Both the position numbers and the translations under genes were made by a program. Shown here piece by piece: positions 7,084-15,981 of a stretch of 50,673 bases of DNA; positions within the stretch are counted from its first letter, which is position 1; each line of letters opens with the position of its first letter. This DNA is from Bermanella sp034110565 (GTDB taxonomy: Bacteria; Pseudomonadota; Gammaproteobacteria; Pseudomonadales; Oceanobacteraceae): assembly GCA_034110565.1 (NCBI GenBank), contig JAWUYY010000049.1, positions 1-50,673 of the forward strand, written 5' to 3'. Below the pieces are notes generated by a model. That model had not been told where the DNA came from and did not search any database. It saw only the letters and a list, made by a program, of their open reading frames with translations.

Positions 7084-7421
7084 GCATTACGAACCTCAGT
7101 CGCAGTGGTTTGTCTGACTGGTTGATCCAGCGTTTTTCTGCTGTGATCCTTGCTGTTTATACAGTGTTTATTGTGGGTTATTTATTATCTAACCCAGATT
7201 TAAGCTTTGCGCAGTGGCAAGAATTGTTCGATTGCACTGTCTTTCGGATTTTTTCTTTATTAGCGCTGATTTCAACCATTGCTCATGCATGGATTGGTAT
7301 GTGGACTATTTCTACAGACTATATCAAGCCAGCTGCTACTCGTTTTGCATTCCAAGTTATTTGCTTCTTAGCAATGTTTGTTTACTTGGTTTGGGGCATT
7401 GACATTATTTGGGGTGTATAA
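7074..7421 (+). CDS. sdhD: Succinate dehydrogenase hydrophobic anchor subunit
   Basis: The second membrane anchor of complex II, 115 aa, three helices. GLSDWLIQRFSA near the N-terminus is the SdhD hallmark; HAWIGMWTISTDYIK contains the haem His and the quinone-site Asp-Tyr pair. The ATG at 7074 is chosen over the in-frame TTG six bases upstream because CAGGAG sits 7 nt before it. It overlaps the sdhC end and lies 3 nt before sdhA. Confidence 0.95.
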   Translation: MGVSITNLSRSGLSDWLIQRFSAVILAVYTVFIVGYLLSNPDLSFAQWQELFDCTVFRIFSLLALISTIAHAWIGMWTISTDYIKPAATRFAFQVICFLAMFVYLVWGIDIIWGV

Positions 7422-7424
7422 GTC

Positions 7425-9200
7425 ATGACAGCTGATATTCGCACAATGACATTTGATGCCATCGTGATCGGTGGCGGTGGTGCAGGCATGCGTGCCGCAT
7501 TACAACTTACAGAGTCTGGTATTAAAACCGCCTGTATTACCAAAGTTTTCCCAACACGTTCTCATACAGTATCTGCGCAAGGTGGTATTACTTGTGCAAT
7601 CGCATCTGATGATCCTAACGATGATTGGCGCTGGCACATGTACGATACCGTTAAAGGTTCCGACTATATCGGCGACCAAGACGCGATCGAATATATGTGT
7701 AAAGTAGGTCCTCAAGCCGTTTTCGAACTTGATCACATGGGTCTACCATTTTCTCGTACTGAAGAGGGTCGTATTTATCAACGTCCTTTCGGCGGTCAGT
7801 CAAAAGATTACGGTAAAGGCGGCCAAGCAGCACGTACATGTGCAGCGGCTGACCGTACCGGTCACGCACTTTTACATGCGCTTTATCAAGGCAACTTAAA
7901 AGGCGGTACGACTTTCCTAAACGAATGGTACGCAGTTGACCTAGTTAAAAATGCAAATGATCAGGTTGCTGGTGCAATTGTTATCTGTATCGAAACGGGT
8001 GAAACCATTTACATCCAAGCAAAAGCCACTGTTCTTGCAACAGGTGGTGCCGGTCGTATTTTCCAATCTACCACTAACGCATTGATCAATACTGGCGATG
8101 GTATGGGTATGTCTTTACGTGCTGGCGTTCCTGCACAAGACATGGAAATGTGGCAGTTCCACCCAACCGGTATTGCCGGTGCAGGTACGCTTGTGACTGA
8201 AGGTTGTCGTGGTGAAGGTGGTTACTTAATTAATAAAGACGGCGAACGTTTCATGGAACGTTATGCGCCTAACGCGAAAGACCTTGCCGGTCGTGACGTT
8301 GTGGCTCGTTCTATGGTTATGGAGATCTTAGAAGGCCGTGGTTGTGGCCCTGATGGTGATCACGTAATGCTTAAGCTTGATCACCTAGGTGAAGAAACGC
8401 TTAACGCTAAGTTGCCAGGTATTCTTGAGTTGTCTCGTACATTTGCTCACGTTGACCCAATTAAAGAGCCAATTCCAGTTGTACCTACTTGTCACTATAT
8501 GATGGGTGGCGTGCCGACTAATATTGGTGGTCAAGCGATCACACAAGACGAAAATGGCGTTGATCAAATCATTGAAGGTTTATATGCCTGTGGCGAAGCA
8601 GCTTGTGTATCTGTACACGGTGCTAACCGATTAGGTGGTAACTCGCTACTTGACCTTGTGGTATTTGGTCGTGCAGCAGGTCTGCAAATTGAGAAAAGCT
8701 TCCGTGAAGGTTTTGATTCATTAGACCCTCGTGAAGAAGACATTCAGCGTGCCATGGCTCGTTTAGATCGTTTGAATAACAGTACGTCTGGTGAACCTGT
8801 TGCTAAGGTACGTGCAGACCTTCAAAAATGTATGCAGCTTTACTTCGGTGTATTCCGTGAAGGCGAAGCGATGCAGAAAGGTCTTGAAATGCTGAAAGAG
8901 ATCGGGGAACGTGTTAAAAACACTTACCTTGAAGATAAGTCTCATGCATTTAACACCGCGCGTATCGAAGCTCTTGAGCTAGATAACCTGTACGAAGTGG
9001 CACTTGCAACTGCAATTGCAGCTGAAGAGCGTAAAGAATCTCGTGGTGCTCATGCGCGTAACGACTTTACTGAACGTGATGATGTAAATTGGTTGTGTCA
9101 CTCATTGTATTTCCCGCAAGATCAAAGCATTAAGAAACGTGCTGTGAACTTTGCGCCGAAAACAATGGATGCGTTCCCACCAAAAATTCGTACATACTAA
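7425..9200 (+). CDS. sdhA: Succinate dehydrogenase flavoprotein subunit
   Basis: The catalytic subunit of complex II, 591 aa, oxidising succinate to fumarate. The FAD-binding motif IGGGGAGMRAAL is at residues 15-26 and the covalent FAD His in TRSHTVSAQGG at residue 47. FHPTGIAGAGTLVTEGCRGEGG and the active-site Arg in RDVVARSM follow, then GANRLGGNSLLDLVVFGRAAG for FAD. Length is normal for the family (E. coli 588). It sits in the operon between sdhD and sdhB. Confidence 0.98.
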   Translation: MTADIRTMTFDAIVIGGGGAGMRAALQLTESGIKTACITKVFPTRSHTVSAQGGITCAIASDDPNDDWRWHMYDTVKGSDYIGDQDAIEYMCKVGPQAVFELDHMGLPFSRTEEGRIYQRPFGGQSKDYGKGGQAARTCAAADRTGHALLHALYQGNLKGGTTFLNEWYAVDLVKNANDQVAGAIVICIETGETIYIQAKATVLATGGAGRIFQSTTNALINTGDGMGMSLRAGVPAQDMEMWQFHPTGIAGAGTLVTEGCRGEGGYLINKDGERFMERYAPNAKDLAGRDVVARSMVMEILEGRGCGPDGDHVMLKLDHLGEETLNAKLPGILELSRTFAHVDPIKEPIPVVPTCHYMMGGVPTNIGGQAITQDENGVDQIIEGLYACGEAACVSVHGANRLGGNSLLDLVVFGRAAGLQIEKSFREGFDSLDPREEDIQRAMARLDRLNNSTSGEPVAKVRADLQKCMQLYFGVFREGEAMQKGLEMLKEIGERVKNTYLEDKSHAFNTARIEALELDNLYEVALATAIAAEERKESRGAHARNDFTERDDVNWLCHSLYFPQDQSIKKRAVNFAPKTMDAFPPKIRTY

Positions 9201-9217
9201 GAGTGGGGAGAGAGAAT

Positions 9218-9922
9218 ATGTTAGTTAGCGTATATCGTTACAACCCAGAGACTGATGCCGCACCTTATATGCAGGATTACGAAATCGAAATCCCTGGTGG
9301 CAAAGACTTGATGGTGCTAGATGTTTTAGCATTAGTTAAAGAACAAGATTCAACCTTGGCTTATCGTCGTTCATGTCGTGAAGGCGTGTGTGGTTCAGAT
9401 GGTATGAACATTAGTGGTAAGAATGGCTTAGCCTGTGTGACGCCAATCTCGGAAGCCGCTAAAGGTAATAAGCTAGTATTGCGTCCGTTACCTGGTTTAC
9501 CGGTTATCCGTGACCTAGTTATTGATATGAGCTTGTTCTATCAACAATTTGAGAAAGTGAAACCTTTCTTGCAAAATAATACACCTGCGCCAGCTATTGA
9601 GCGTTTGCAGAGCCCTGCAGAGCGTGAAAAGCTGGACGGATTGTACGAATGTATCTTGTGTGCATGTTGCTCTACTGCATGCCCATCATTCTGGTGGAAC
9701 CCTGATAAATTTATTGGGCCTGCTGGTTTGCTACAGGCTTATCGCTTTTTAGCGGATAGCCGAGATACTGCAACCCAAGAGCGTTTAGATGGGTTAGATG
9801 ACCCATTTAGCGTCTTCCGTTGCCGAGGCATCATGAACTGTGTGAGTGTTTGTCCTAAAGGGTTGAACCCAACCCGCGCAATAGGCCACATTCGCAACAT
9901 GTTGCTAACTCGTGAAATCTAA
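9218..9922 (+). CDS. sdhB: Succinate dehydrogenase iron-sulfur subunit
   Basis: 234 aa. It carries electrons from FAD to quinone through three clusters: SCREGVCGSDG...LAC ([2Fe-2S]), CILCACCSTACPS ([4Fe-4S]) and CRGIMNCVSVCPKGL ([3Fe-4S]). The start is placed at the ATG at 9218 with GGGGAG 8-9 nt upstream, rather than the in-frame GTG at 9203 that would put five odd residues before it. It closes the sdh operon; a terminator follows at once. Confidence 0.97.
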   Translation: MLVSVYRYNPETDAAPYMQDYEIEIPGGKDLMVLDVLALVKEQDSTLAYRRSCREGVCGSDGMNISGKNGLACVTPISEAAKGNKLVLRPLPGLPVIRDLVIDMSLFYQQFEKVKPFLQNNTPAPAIERLQSPAEREKLDGLYECILCACCSTACPSFWWNPDKFIGPAGLLQAYRFLADSRDTATQERLDGLDDPFSVFRCRGIMNCVSVCPKGLNPTRAIGHIRNMLLTREI

Positions 9923-9924
9923 GT

Positions 9925-9955
9925 AAATAAAAGGGGCTATATGCCCCTTTTATTT
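9925..9955 (+). terminator. sdhB terminator
   Basis: AAATAAAAGGGGC / GCCCCTTTTATTT, a perfect 13-bp stem with a 5-nt loop; the T-rich right arm makes the tail. It starts 3 nt after the sdhB stop and is symmetrical enough to work both ways. Confidence 0.9.
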
Positions 9956-10181
9956 ATCTGTAGTGTGCATTTAAAACTGAATACGTCAGGCATGACGTAA
10001 AAAAATATAAAAAAAAAGCCCTTTAGCATCATATTTGCTAGGCTGTATATAGATACCAACAGGGAATCGGGTAACCCCCGTATTATTTGAAAAACTTTGG
10101 ACCATATCCGGTCATCTGTCGATCCACAGCAGGGAAGTTTGGAAAGTAGTGCCCCTAGACATAATTAAAGGTGGTTTAGTC
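9956..10181 (+). promoter_or_regulatory. sucA upstream region and leader
   Basis: A 226-bp gap. The inverted repeat ACGTCA-GGCA-TGACGT (9983-9998), followed by an A-rich tract, looks like an operator. A promoter-like TATATA (10046-10051) has only a poor -35, so the sucAB-lpd start is uncertain. The rest (about 10060-10160) is a G-rich leader with short local pairings and no riboswitch pattern I recognise. Confidence 0.4.
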
Positions 10182-13013
10182 ATGCACGAAGGCTCGATGG
10201 AGCAGCTATGGAGTACGTCCCAGCTAGCTGGTGGGAACGTTGCCTACATAGAAGAGCTATACGAATTATATCTAACAGACCCTAATGCGGTCTCAGAACA
10301 ATGGCGTAGTTATTTTGCTACCTTGCCCAGAGTAGAGGGAGGGGCGACTAATGATATCCCGCACGCTCCTATTCGCGAGCAATTTGTTCTTATCTCTAAA
10401 AATCAGCGTCATGCTGGTACCGTAACGCAAAGCCAGGCTTCAAGTGGCTATGATCAAAAGCAGTTACGTGTTTTCCAACTAATTAATGCTTATCGTTTCC
10501 GTGGCCATCAGCACGCCAAACTTGATCCATTAGGGATCATGGAACGTGAGCAAGTCCCTGATTTAGATCTTCGCTTTCATGAGTTATCTGAAGCGGACAT
10601 GGACAGTATTTTTCAAACAGGCTCTTTGTTTATCGGTAAAGAAGAGGCCCCGTTATCAGAAATTATTGAAGCGCTTGATAAAACCTACTGCCAAACAGTG
10701 GGTGCTGAATTTATGCACATTGTTGATACCGCTGAGAAGCGCTGGTTCCAACAACGCATCGAAAGTGTGCGCGCTAAGCCAGAATACAGCGATGAAGCCA
10801 AAAAGCATTTGCTTGAGCGCTTAACCGCAGCTGAAGGGTTAGAGAAATACCTTGGTTCTAAATATCCAGGTGTAAAACGCTTTGGCCTAGAGGGTGGAGA
10901 GTCATTAATTCCTATGATGGATGAATTGATTCAACGCTGCGGTACTTACGGTGCAAAAGAGATTGTTATTGGCATGGCTCACCGTGGCCGCTTAAATCTT
11001 TTGATCAACACCTTAGGTAAAGCACCGTCTGATTTGTTTAATGAATTTGATGGTAAGGTTCAATTCGACCACTCTGGTGACGTTAAATACCACCAAGGTT
11101 TTAGCTCTAATGTATTGACTCCTGGTGGTGAAGTGCACCTGGCGTTGGCATTTAACCCGTCTCACCTTGAAATCGTTTCGCCAGTGGTTGAAGGCTCGGT
11201 TCGAGCGCGTCAAGATCGCCGAGGCGATACCATAGGAGAAACTGTGGTGCCTGTTGCCATACATGGTGACGCGGCGTTCGCGGGGCAGGGCGTGGTCATG
11301 GAAACGTTCCAGATGTCACAAACCCGTGGTTATAAAACCGGTGGTACGATTCACATTGTTGTGAACAACCAAGTAGGTTTTACCACCAATAAACGTGAAG
11401 ACGTGCGCTCAACTGAATACGCAACAGATGTTGCGAAGATGGTACAAGCGCCTATTTTGCACGTGAATGGCGATGACCCTGAAGCGGTGCTCTTTGTTAC
11501 CCAGCTTGCAGTGGATTATCGTAACGAATTCCATAAAGACGTGGTAATCGATTTAATTTGTTATCGCCGTCGTGGTCACAACGAGGCGGATGAGCCTTCG
11601 GCCACTCAGCCTCTTATGTATAAAGTCATCAAGGCCATCAAGACAACTCGTACATTGTACGCAGAAGCCTTGAGTACTAGTGGTGTGGTAGATGATGACA
11701 CTATTAAAGCCATGGATGAAGAGTACCGTAATGCTTTAGAGGCCGGTAAGCATGTTGTTAAAAGTCTTGTAACAAAACCAAACACAGAAATGTTTGTTAA
11801 TTGGGCTCCGTATTTAGGTCATGATAATACGTTGACGGTAAGTACTGAATACGACCTCAAGCGCTTGCAAGAACTTGCAAATAAAATGCAAGATGTCCCT
11901 GAAGGTTTTTCAGTTCAGCGTCAAGTAAATAAAATTCTTGAAGACCGTCGTAAGATGGCCGTTGGTGCACTACCGATTAACTGGGGTTTTGCAGAAACTA
12001 TGGCTTATGCCACTTTGCTTGATGAAGGTTATCCAATTCGTTTAACGGGGCAAGATGTGGGTCGTGGTACCTTCTCTCACCGTCATGCGGTATTACATAA
12101 TCAAAAAGATGGTGCCTCTTATTGCTCGTTGCAAAATATGAGTGAAGACCAGCCAACGTATACGATTCATGATTCATTATTATCTGAAGAAGCGGTACTG
12201 GGTTTTGAGTACGGTTATTCAACCACGACACCCAATATATTGGTGATCTGGGAAGCGCAGTTTGGCGACTTTGCTAACGGTGCTCAAGTGGTGATGGATC
12301 AATTTATTTCAAGTGGTGAGCATAAGTGGAGCCGTTTATGTGGTTTAACTATGTTATTACCACATGGTTATGAAGGTCAGGGTCCTGAGCACAGCTCGGC
12401 TCGTTTAGAGCGCTATTTGCAGTTATGTGCTGAACATAATATGCAGGTATGTGTGCCTTCAACACCAGCACAAATATTCCATCTGTTACGCCGTCAAGCT
12501 ATACGTCCGTTACGTAAGCCACTTGTGGTTATGTCACCGAAGAGCTTACTGCGTCACAAAGAAGCAATTAGTACTTTGGAGGAACTTGCACAAGGTTCTT
12601 TCCAAAATGTTATTCCCGAAGTTGAAGACGTGAATCCAAAAGATATTACACGTTTGGTTCTGTGCAGCGGTAAAGTTTATTACGATCTGATCGATCGTCG
12701 CCGCGCAGATGAAATGAAGCATGTTGCTATTGTTCGCATTGAGCAGTTGTATCCCTTCCCTGAGGAAGAGTTGTTTGCTGCGATCTCACCTTATAAAAAT
12801 TTAAAAGAAACCGCTTGGTGTCAAGAAGAACCAATGAACCAAGGGGCTTGGTATAGCTCTCAGCATCACATGCGTCGCGTGGTGAATCTGCATGGTTCAA
12901 GTTTGTATTTAGATTACGCTGGTCGTGAGGCATCCGCTTCACCGGCAGCAGGTTATATGGCGTTGCACTTAGAGCAACAAGAGCAATTGATCAAAGATGC
13001 ACTGGGCTTATAA
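10182..13013 (+). CDS. sucA: 2-oxoglutarate dehydrogenase E1 component
   Basis: A thiamine-diphosphate enzyme, 943 aa, that decarboxylates 2-oxoglutarate and passes succinyl to SucB. Seen in order: the N-terminal E2-binding segment (AYIEELYELYLTDP), MAHRGRLNLLINTLGK, FNPSHLEIVSPVVEGSVRAR, the ThDP/Mg region IHGDAAFAGQG to VVNNQVGF, YRRRGHNEADEPS, WEAQFGDFANGAQ, LPHGYEGQGPEHSSAR and MSPKSLLRH. The start MHEGSMEQLW at 10182 has AAAGGTGG upstream and gives the normal length; an in-frame GTG at 10149 is unlikely. First gene of sucAB-lpd. Confidence 0.98.
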   Translation: MHEGSMEQLWSTSQLAGGNVAYIEELYELYLTDPNAVSEQWRSYFATLPRVEGGATNDIPHAPIREQFVLISKNQRHAGTVTQSQASSGYDQKQLRVFQLINAYRFRGHQHAKLDPLGIMEREQVPDLDLRFHELSEADMDSIFQTGSLFIGKEEAPLSEIIEALDKTYCQTVGAEFMHIVDTAEKRWFQQRIESVRAKPEYSDEAKKHLLERLTAAEGLEKYLGSKYPGVKRFGLEGGESLIPMMDELIQRCGTYGAKEIVIGMAHRGRLNLLINTLGKAPSDLFNEFDGKVQFDHSGDVKYHQGFSSNVLTPGGEVHLALAFNPSHLEIVSPVVEGSVRARQDRRGDTIGETVVPVAIHGDAAFAGQGVVMETFQMSQTRGYKTGGTIHIVVNNQVGFTTNKREDVRSTEYATDVAKMVQAPILHVNGDDPEAVLFVTQLAVDYRNEFHKDVVIDLICYRRRGHNEADEPSATQPLMYKVIKAIKTTRTLYAEALSTSGVVDDDTIKAMDEEYRNALEAGKHVVKSLVTKPNTEMFVNWAPYLGHDNTLTVSTEYDLKRLQELANKMQDVPEGFSVQRQVNKILEDRRKMAVGALPINWGFAETMAYATLLDEGYPIRLTGQDVGRGTFSHRHAVLHNQKDGASYCSLQNMSEDQPTYTIHDSLLSEEAVLGFEYGYSTTTPNILVIWEAQFGDFANGAQVVMDQFISSGEHKWSRLCGLTMLLPHGYEGQGPEHSSARLERYLQLCAEHNMQVCVPSTPAQIFHLLRRQAIRPLRKPLVVMSPKSLLRHKEAISTLEELAQGSFQNVIPEVEDVNPKDITRLVLCSGKVYYDLIDRRRADEMKHVAIVRIEQLYPFPEEELFAAISPYKNLKETAWCQEEPMNQGAWYSSQHHMRRVVNLHGSSLYLDYAGREASASPAAGYMALHLEQQEQLIKDALGL

Positions 13014-13046
13014 GCCCAAGCGAACAACGAATTAGGAATAGTAGAC

Positions 13047-14285
13047 ATGAGTATTGAAGTTAAAGCCCCCGTTTTCCCAGAATCCGTTGCTGACGGCACG
13101 ATTGCAACTTGGCATAAACAGCCTGGTGAATTTGTTAAGCGCGATGAGTTATTGGTGGATATTGAAACCGATAAAGTGGTACTTGAAGTCGTTGCACAGT
13201 CGGATGGCATGATTAAAGAAATCATGAAAGCTGAAGGCGATACCGTATTGAGTGGCGAAGTGATTGGTATCTTTGAAGCGGGTGCCGCAGGTGCTGAAGC
13301 GCCAGTTGCTGCAAACGTAACACAGGACGATGCTGAGCAAACAAGCGATGTTGAAGATGTAAAGGTTAACCCAGCTGCACGTAAATTAGCTGCAGAAAAA
13401 GGGGTAACACTTTCAGAAGTGAAAGCTTCAGGTAAAGATGGTCGAGTTACAAAAGAAGATGTACTTAATCATCTTAAAACACCAGAGCCAGTTGCCCAAA
13501 CAACGCCTCAAGCCGCCGCGCCAAGTACACCTGCTCCATCTAAATCGGCACCTGCTCCTATGCCAACTTTTAATCCAGGCGAACGAGCAGAAAAACGTGT
13601 TCCAATGACGCGTCTGCGTGCAACGATTGCTAAGCGTTTAGTATCTGCCCAGCAAAATGCAGCTATGTTAACCACTTATAATGAAGTGGACATGACAGCC
13701 GTGATGGAATTGCGAAAGCAATACAAAGCAATGTTTGAGAAAAAACATGACGGCGCACGTTTAGGGTTTATGTCATTCTTTGTTAAAGCCGCAACGGAAG
13801 CATTGAAGCGTTTCCCATCAGTCAATGCATCTATTGACGGTAGCGATATTGTTTATCATGGTTATCAAGATATTGGCGTAGCCGTATCCACAGAGAAAGG
13901 TTTAGTTGTACCGGTTCTGCGTGACGTGGATGCAATGGGTCTTGCTGATATTGAGCGTGGTATTGTTGAGTACGCTGGTAAAGCGCGCGAAGGCAAACTA
14001 GGTATTGAGGAGATGCAAGGGGGGACTTTTACCATTACCAATGGTGGTACTTTTGGGTCACTAATGTCGACACCTATTTTAAATCCTCCACAAACTGCTA
14101 TCTTGGGTATGCATAAAATCCAAGATCGCCCGATGGCGATTGATGGCCAAGTTGTAATCCGTCCTATGATGTATTTAGCTGTGTCTTATGATCACAGAAT
14201 GATTGACGGTAAAGAAGCGGTTCAATTTTTGGTGACAGTTAAAGAATTGTTAGAAGATCCAGCTCGCATCTTGTTGGATATTTAG
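13047..14285 (+). CDS. sucB: Dihydrolipoyllysine succinyltransferase (E2o)
   Basis: 412 aa, the core of the 2-oxoglutarate dehydrogenase complex. A single N-terminal lipoyl domain has the modified Lys in ETDKVVLEV (residue about 43). A Pro/Ala linker and peripheral-subunit-binding domain follow (NPAARKLAAEKGV to GRVTKEDVLNHL), then a second Ala/Pro-rich linker (about 150-170) and the catalytic domain ending SYDHRMIDGKEAV, with the active His and Asp. The Shine-Dalgarno is AGGAATAG. It lies 33 nt after sucA. Confidence 0.98.
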   Translation: MSIEVKAPVFPESVADGTIATWHKQPGEFVKRDELLVDIETDKVVLEVVAQSDGMIKEIMKAEGDTVLSGEVIGIFEAGAAGAEAPVAANVTQDDAEQTSDVEDVKVNPAARKLAAEKGVTLSEVKASGKDGRVTKEDVLNHLKTPEPVAQTTPQAAAPSTPAPSKSAPAPMPTFNPGERAEKRVPMTRLRATIAKRLVSAQQNAAMLTTYNEVDMTAVMELRKQYKAMFEKKHDGARLGFMSFFVKAATEALKRFPSVNASIDGSDIVYHGYQDIGVAVSTEKGLVVPVLRDVDAMGLADIERGIVEYAGKAREGKLGIEEMQGGTFTITNGGTFGSLMSTPILNPPQTAILGMHKIQDRPMAIDGQVVIRPMMYLAVSYDHRMIDGKEAVQFLVTVKELLEDPARILLDI

Positions 14286-14365
14286 TTTTAAAATGGGCTG
14301 GTCTGGGACACTAGACTAAAGTTGAATTTAAGTTATGCCTTTTACTAGGTATAAAGGGAAAGATC

Positions 14366-15811
14366 ATGGATAAGTTTGATGTAATCATAATTGGCGGCGG
14401 CCCTGGTGGCTATGTTGCTGCTATTCGTGCTGCTCAATTAGGCTTGAAAACGGCTTGTATTGATAAAATGCTAAATGCAGACGGTAAAGGTGTTTTTGGC
14501 GGTACTTGTTTGAATGTGGGTTGTATTCCTTCAAAAGTTTTGCTCGATAGCTCTTATAAATATGAAGAAGCAAAACATAATTACGATATACATGGCATTA
14601 GCGTAAAAGATATCTCAATCGATATACCTACTATGCTCGCGCGTAAGGACTCAATTGTTAAAAACCTTACTCAGGGTGTTGCTGGTTTATTTAAAAGCAA
14701 CGGTGTTACTCCATTGGAAGGCGTTGGTAAATTATTAGCGGGTAAAAAAGTGGAGTTCACTAACCACGCTGGTAAAACTGAAATTTTAGAAGCTGAAAAT
14801 GTGATTATTGCGACAGGCTCTATTCCGGTAGACATTCCACCAGCGCCTTTAACTGACGGCGTTATTGTTGACTCTACTGGCGCACTAGAATTTTCTGAAA
14901 CACCGAAGCGTTTAGGTGTCATTGGCGCCGGTGTTATCGGACTAGAATTAGGCAGTGTTTGGAATCGCTTAGGTTCTGAAGTGACCGTATTAGAAGCGCA
15001 GGATAAATTCTTACATCTAGTTGATTCACAAGTAGGTAAAGAAGCCGCTAAACAGTTTAAAGCGCAAGGCATGGATGTGCTGTTAAGTGCACGAGTAACC
15101 GGCACTGAAATTAAGGGTAAAGGCAAGAAACAAGAAGTGGTTGTGTCTTACTCTGATAGTGAAGGTGAAAAAACGATTATTTTTGATAAGCTGATTGTGG
15201 CTGTTGGCCGTCGTCCGTATACGGAAAACCTGCTGTCTGGTGATTGCGGTGTGAATTTAGATGAACGCGGTTTTATCTTTGTAAATAGCCGTTGTGTAAC
15301 CGATGCCCCTGGTGTCTACGCAATTGGTGATGTGGTACGTGGCCCAATGTTGGCTCATAAAGCATCAGAAGAAGGTGTGATGGTTGCTGAGCGTATTGCA
15401 GGTCATAAAGCACAAATGAACTATGACTGCATTCCATCCGTGATTTACACACACCCAGAAATTGCTTGGGTGGGTAAGAATGAAGACGAATTAAAAGCAG
15501 ACGGTGCGAAGTACAATGTTGGTACTTTTCCATTTGCTGCTAACGGTCGCGCGATGGCGGCAAACGATACGGCAGGTTTTGTAAAAATTATTGCTGATGC
15601 TGAAACCGATACCATTCTTGGTGCTAGCGTAATTGGCCCAAGTGCAGGTGATTTGGTTCAGCAGGTGGTGGTAGCCATGGAATTTGGCTCGAGTTCAGAA
15701 GATTTGGGTATGATGGTTTTCTCTCACCCAACGCTTTCTGAAGCAGTACATGAAGCCGCACTTGGGGTTAATAATCACGCGATTCATAAAATGAATCGTA
15801 AACGCAAATAG
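14366..15811 (+). CDS. lpd: Dihydrolipoyl dehydrogenase (E3)
   Basis: A 481-aa FAD disulfide reductase that re-oxidises lipoyl groups with NAD. FAD motif IIGGGPGGYVAA, redox pair GGTCLNVGCIPSK, NAD motif GVIGAGVIGLELGSV, second FAD motif YAIGDVVRGPMLAHKA, and the catalytic His-Glu in SHPTLSEAVHEAAL. Placed third in sucAB-lpd, it is the LpdG type serving the 2-oxoglutarate complex. GGGA lies 8 nt before the ATG. A terminator-like hairpin follows, so sucCD may be a separate unit. Confidence 0.98.
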   Translation: MDKFDVIIIGGGPGGYVAAIRAAQLGLKTACIDKMLNADGKGVFGGTCLNVGCIPSKVLLDSSYKYEEAKHNYDIHGISVKDISIDIPTMLARKDSIVKNLTQGVAGLFKSNGVTPLEGVGKLLAGKKVEFTNHAGKTEILEAENVIIATGSIPVDIPPAPLTDGVIVDSTGALEFSETPKRLGVIGAGVIGLELGSVWNRLGSEVTVLEAQDKFLHLVDSQVGKEAAKQFKAQGMDVLLSARVTGTEIKGKGKKQEVVVSYSDSEGEKTIIFDKLIVAVGRRPYTENLLSGDCGVNLDERGFIFVNSRCVTDAPGVYAIGDVVRGPMLAHKASEEGVMVAERIAGHKAQMNYDCIPSVIYTHPEIAWVGKNEDELKADGAKYNVGTFPFAANGRAMAANDTAGFVKIIADAETDTILGASVIGPSAGDLVQQVVVAMEFGSSSEDLGMMVFSHPTLSEAVHEAALGVNNHAIHKMNRKRK

Positions 15812-15821
15812 CGTGATAAAT

Positions 15822-15852
15822 AAACTGGCTAGGGTGAACCGAGCCAGTTTTA
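15822..15852 (+). terminator. Terminator-like hairpin after lpd
   Basis: AAACTGGCT / AGCCAGTTT stem with an 11-nt loop, ending TTTTA. The T tail is short, so read-through into sucCD is possible. Confidence 0.6.
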
Positions 15853-15900
15853 CCTCCAACTCCCATGGTTATCACCTCGGTAGTGTCTTTTATTCTAGGT

Positions 15901-15916
15901 TTTTGTTATAACAAAA
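15901..15916. promoter_or_regulatory. 16-bp perfect palindrome at the sucC promoter
   Basis: TTTTGTTATAACAAAA is a perfect palindrome. Its centre TATAAC (15907-15912) can act as a -10 box, with a weak -35 (TGTCTT, 15884-15889) 17 bp upstream. A regulator binding here would cover the promoter. Confidence 0.55.
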
Positions 15917-15925
15917 GTTTATAAG

Positions 15926-15948
15926 GCGCACTGATTCTTTTAGTGCGC
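15926..15948 (+). promoter_or_regulatory. Stem-loop in the sucC leader
   Basis: GCGCACT and AGTGCGC form a perfect 7-bp stem with loop GATTCTTTT, 33 nt before the sucC start. No T tract long enough for termination follows; it may be an mRNA 5' stabiliser or attenuator. Confidence 0.5.
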
Positions 15949-15981
15949 GATTTTCATCCAAGAAAGCACGACGAGGTCATC

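Noticed and set aside
10060..10181. The sucA leader as a riboswitch
   Set aside because: Only short local stems are seen; no conserved aptamer pattern that I know.
14671..15126. A 151-codon leftward frame opposite lpd
   Set aside because: Antisense to the NAD-binding part of Lpd, rich in Ser/Pro/Thr as expected of a shadow frame.
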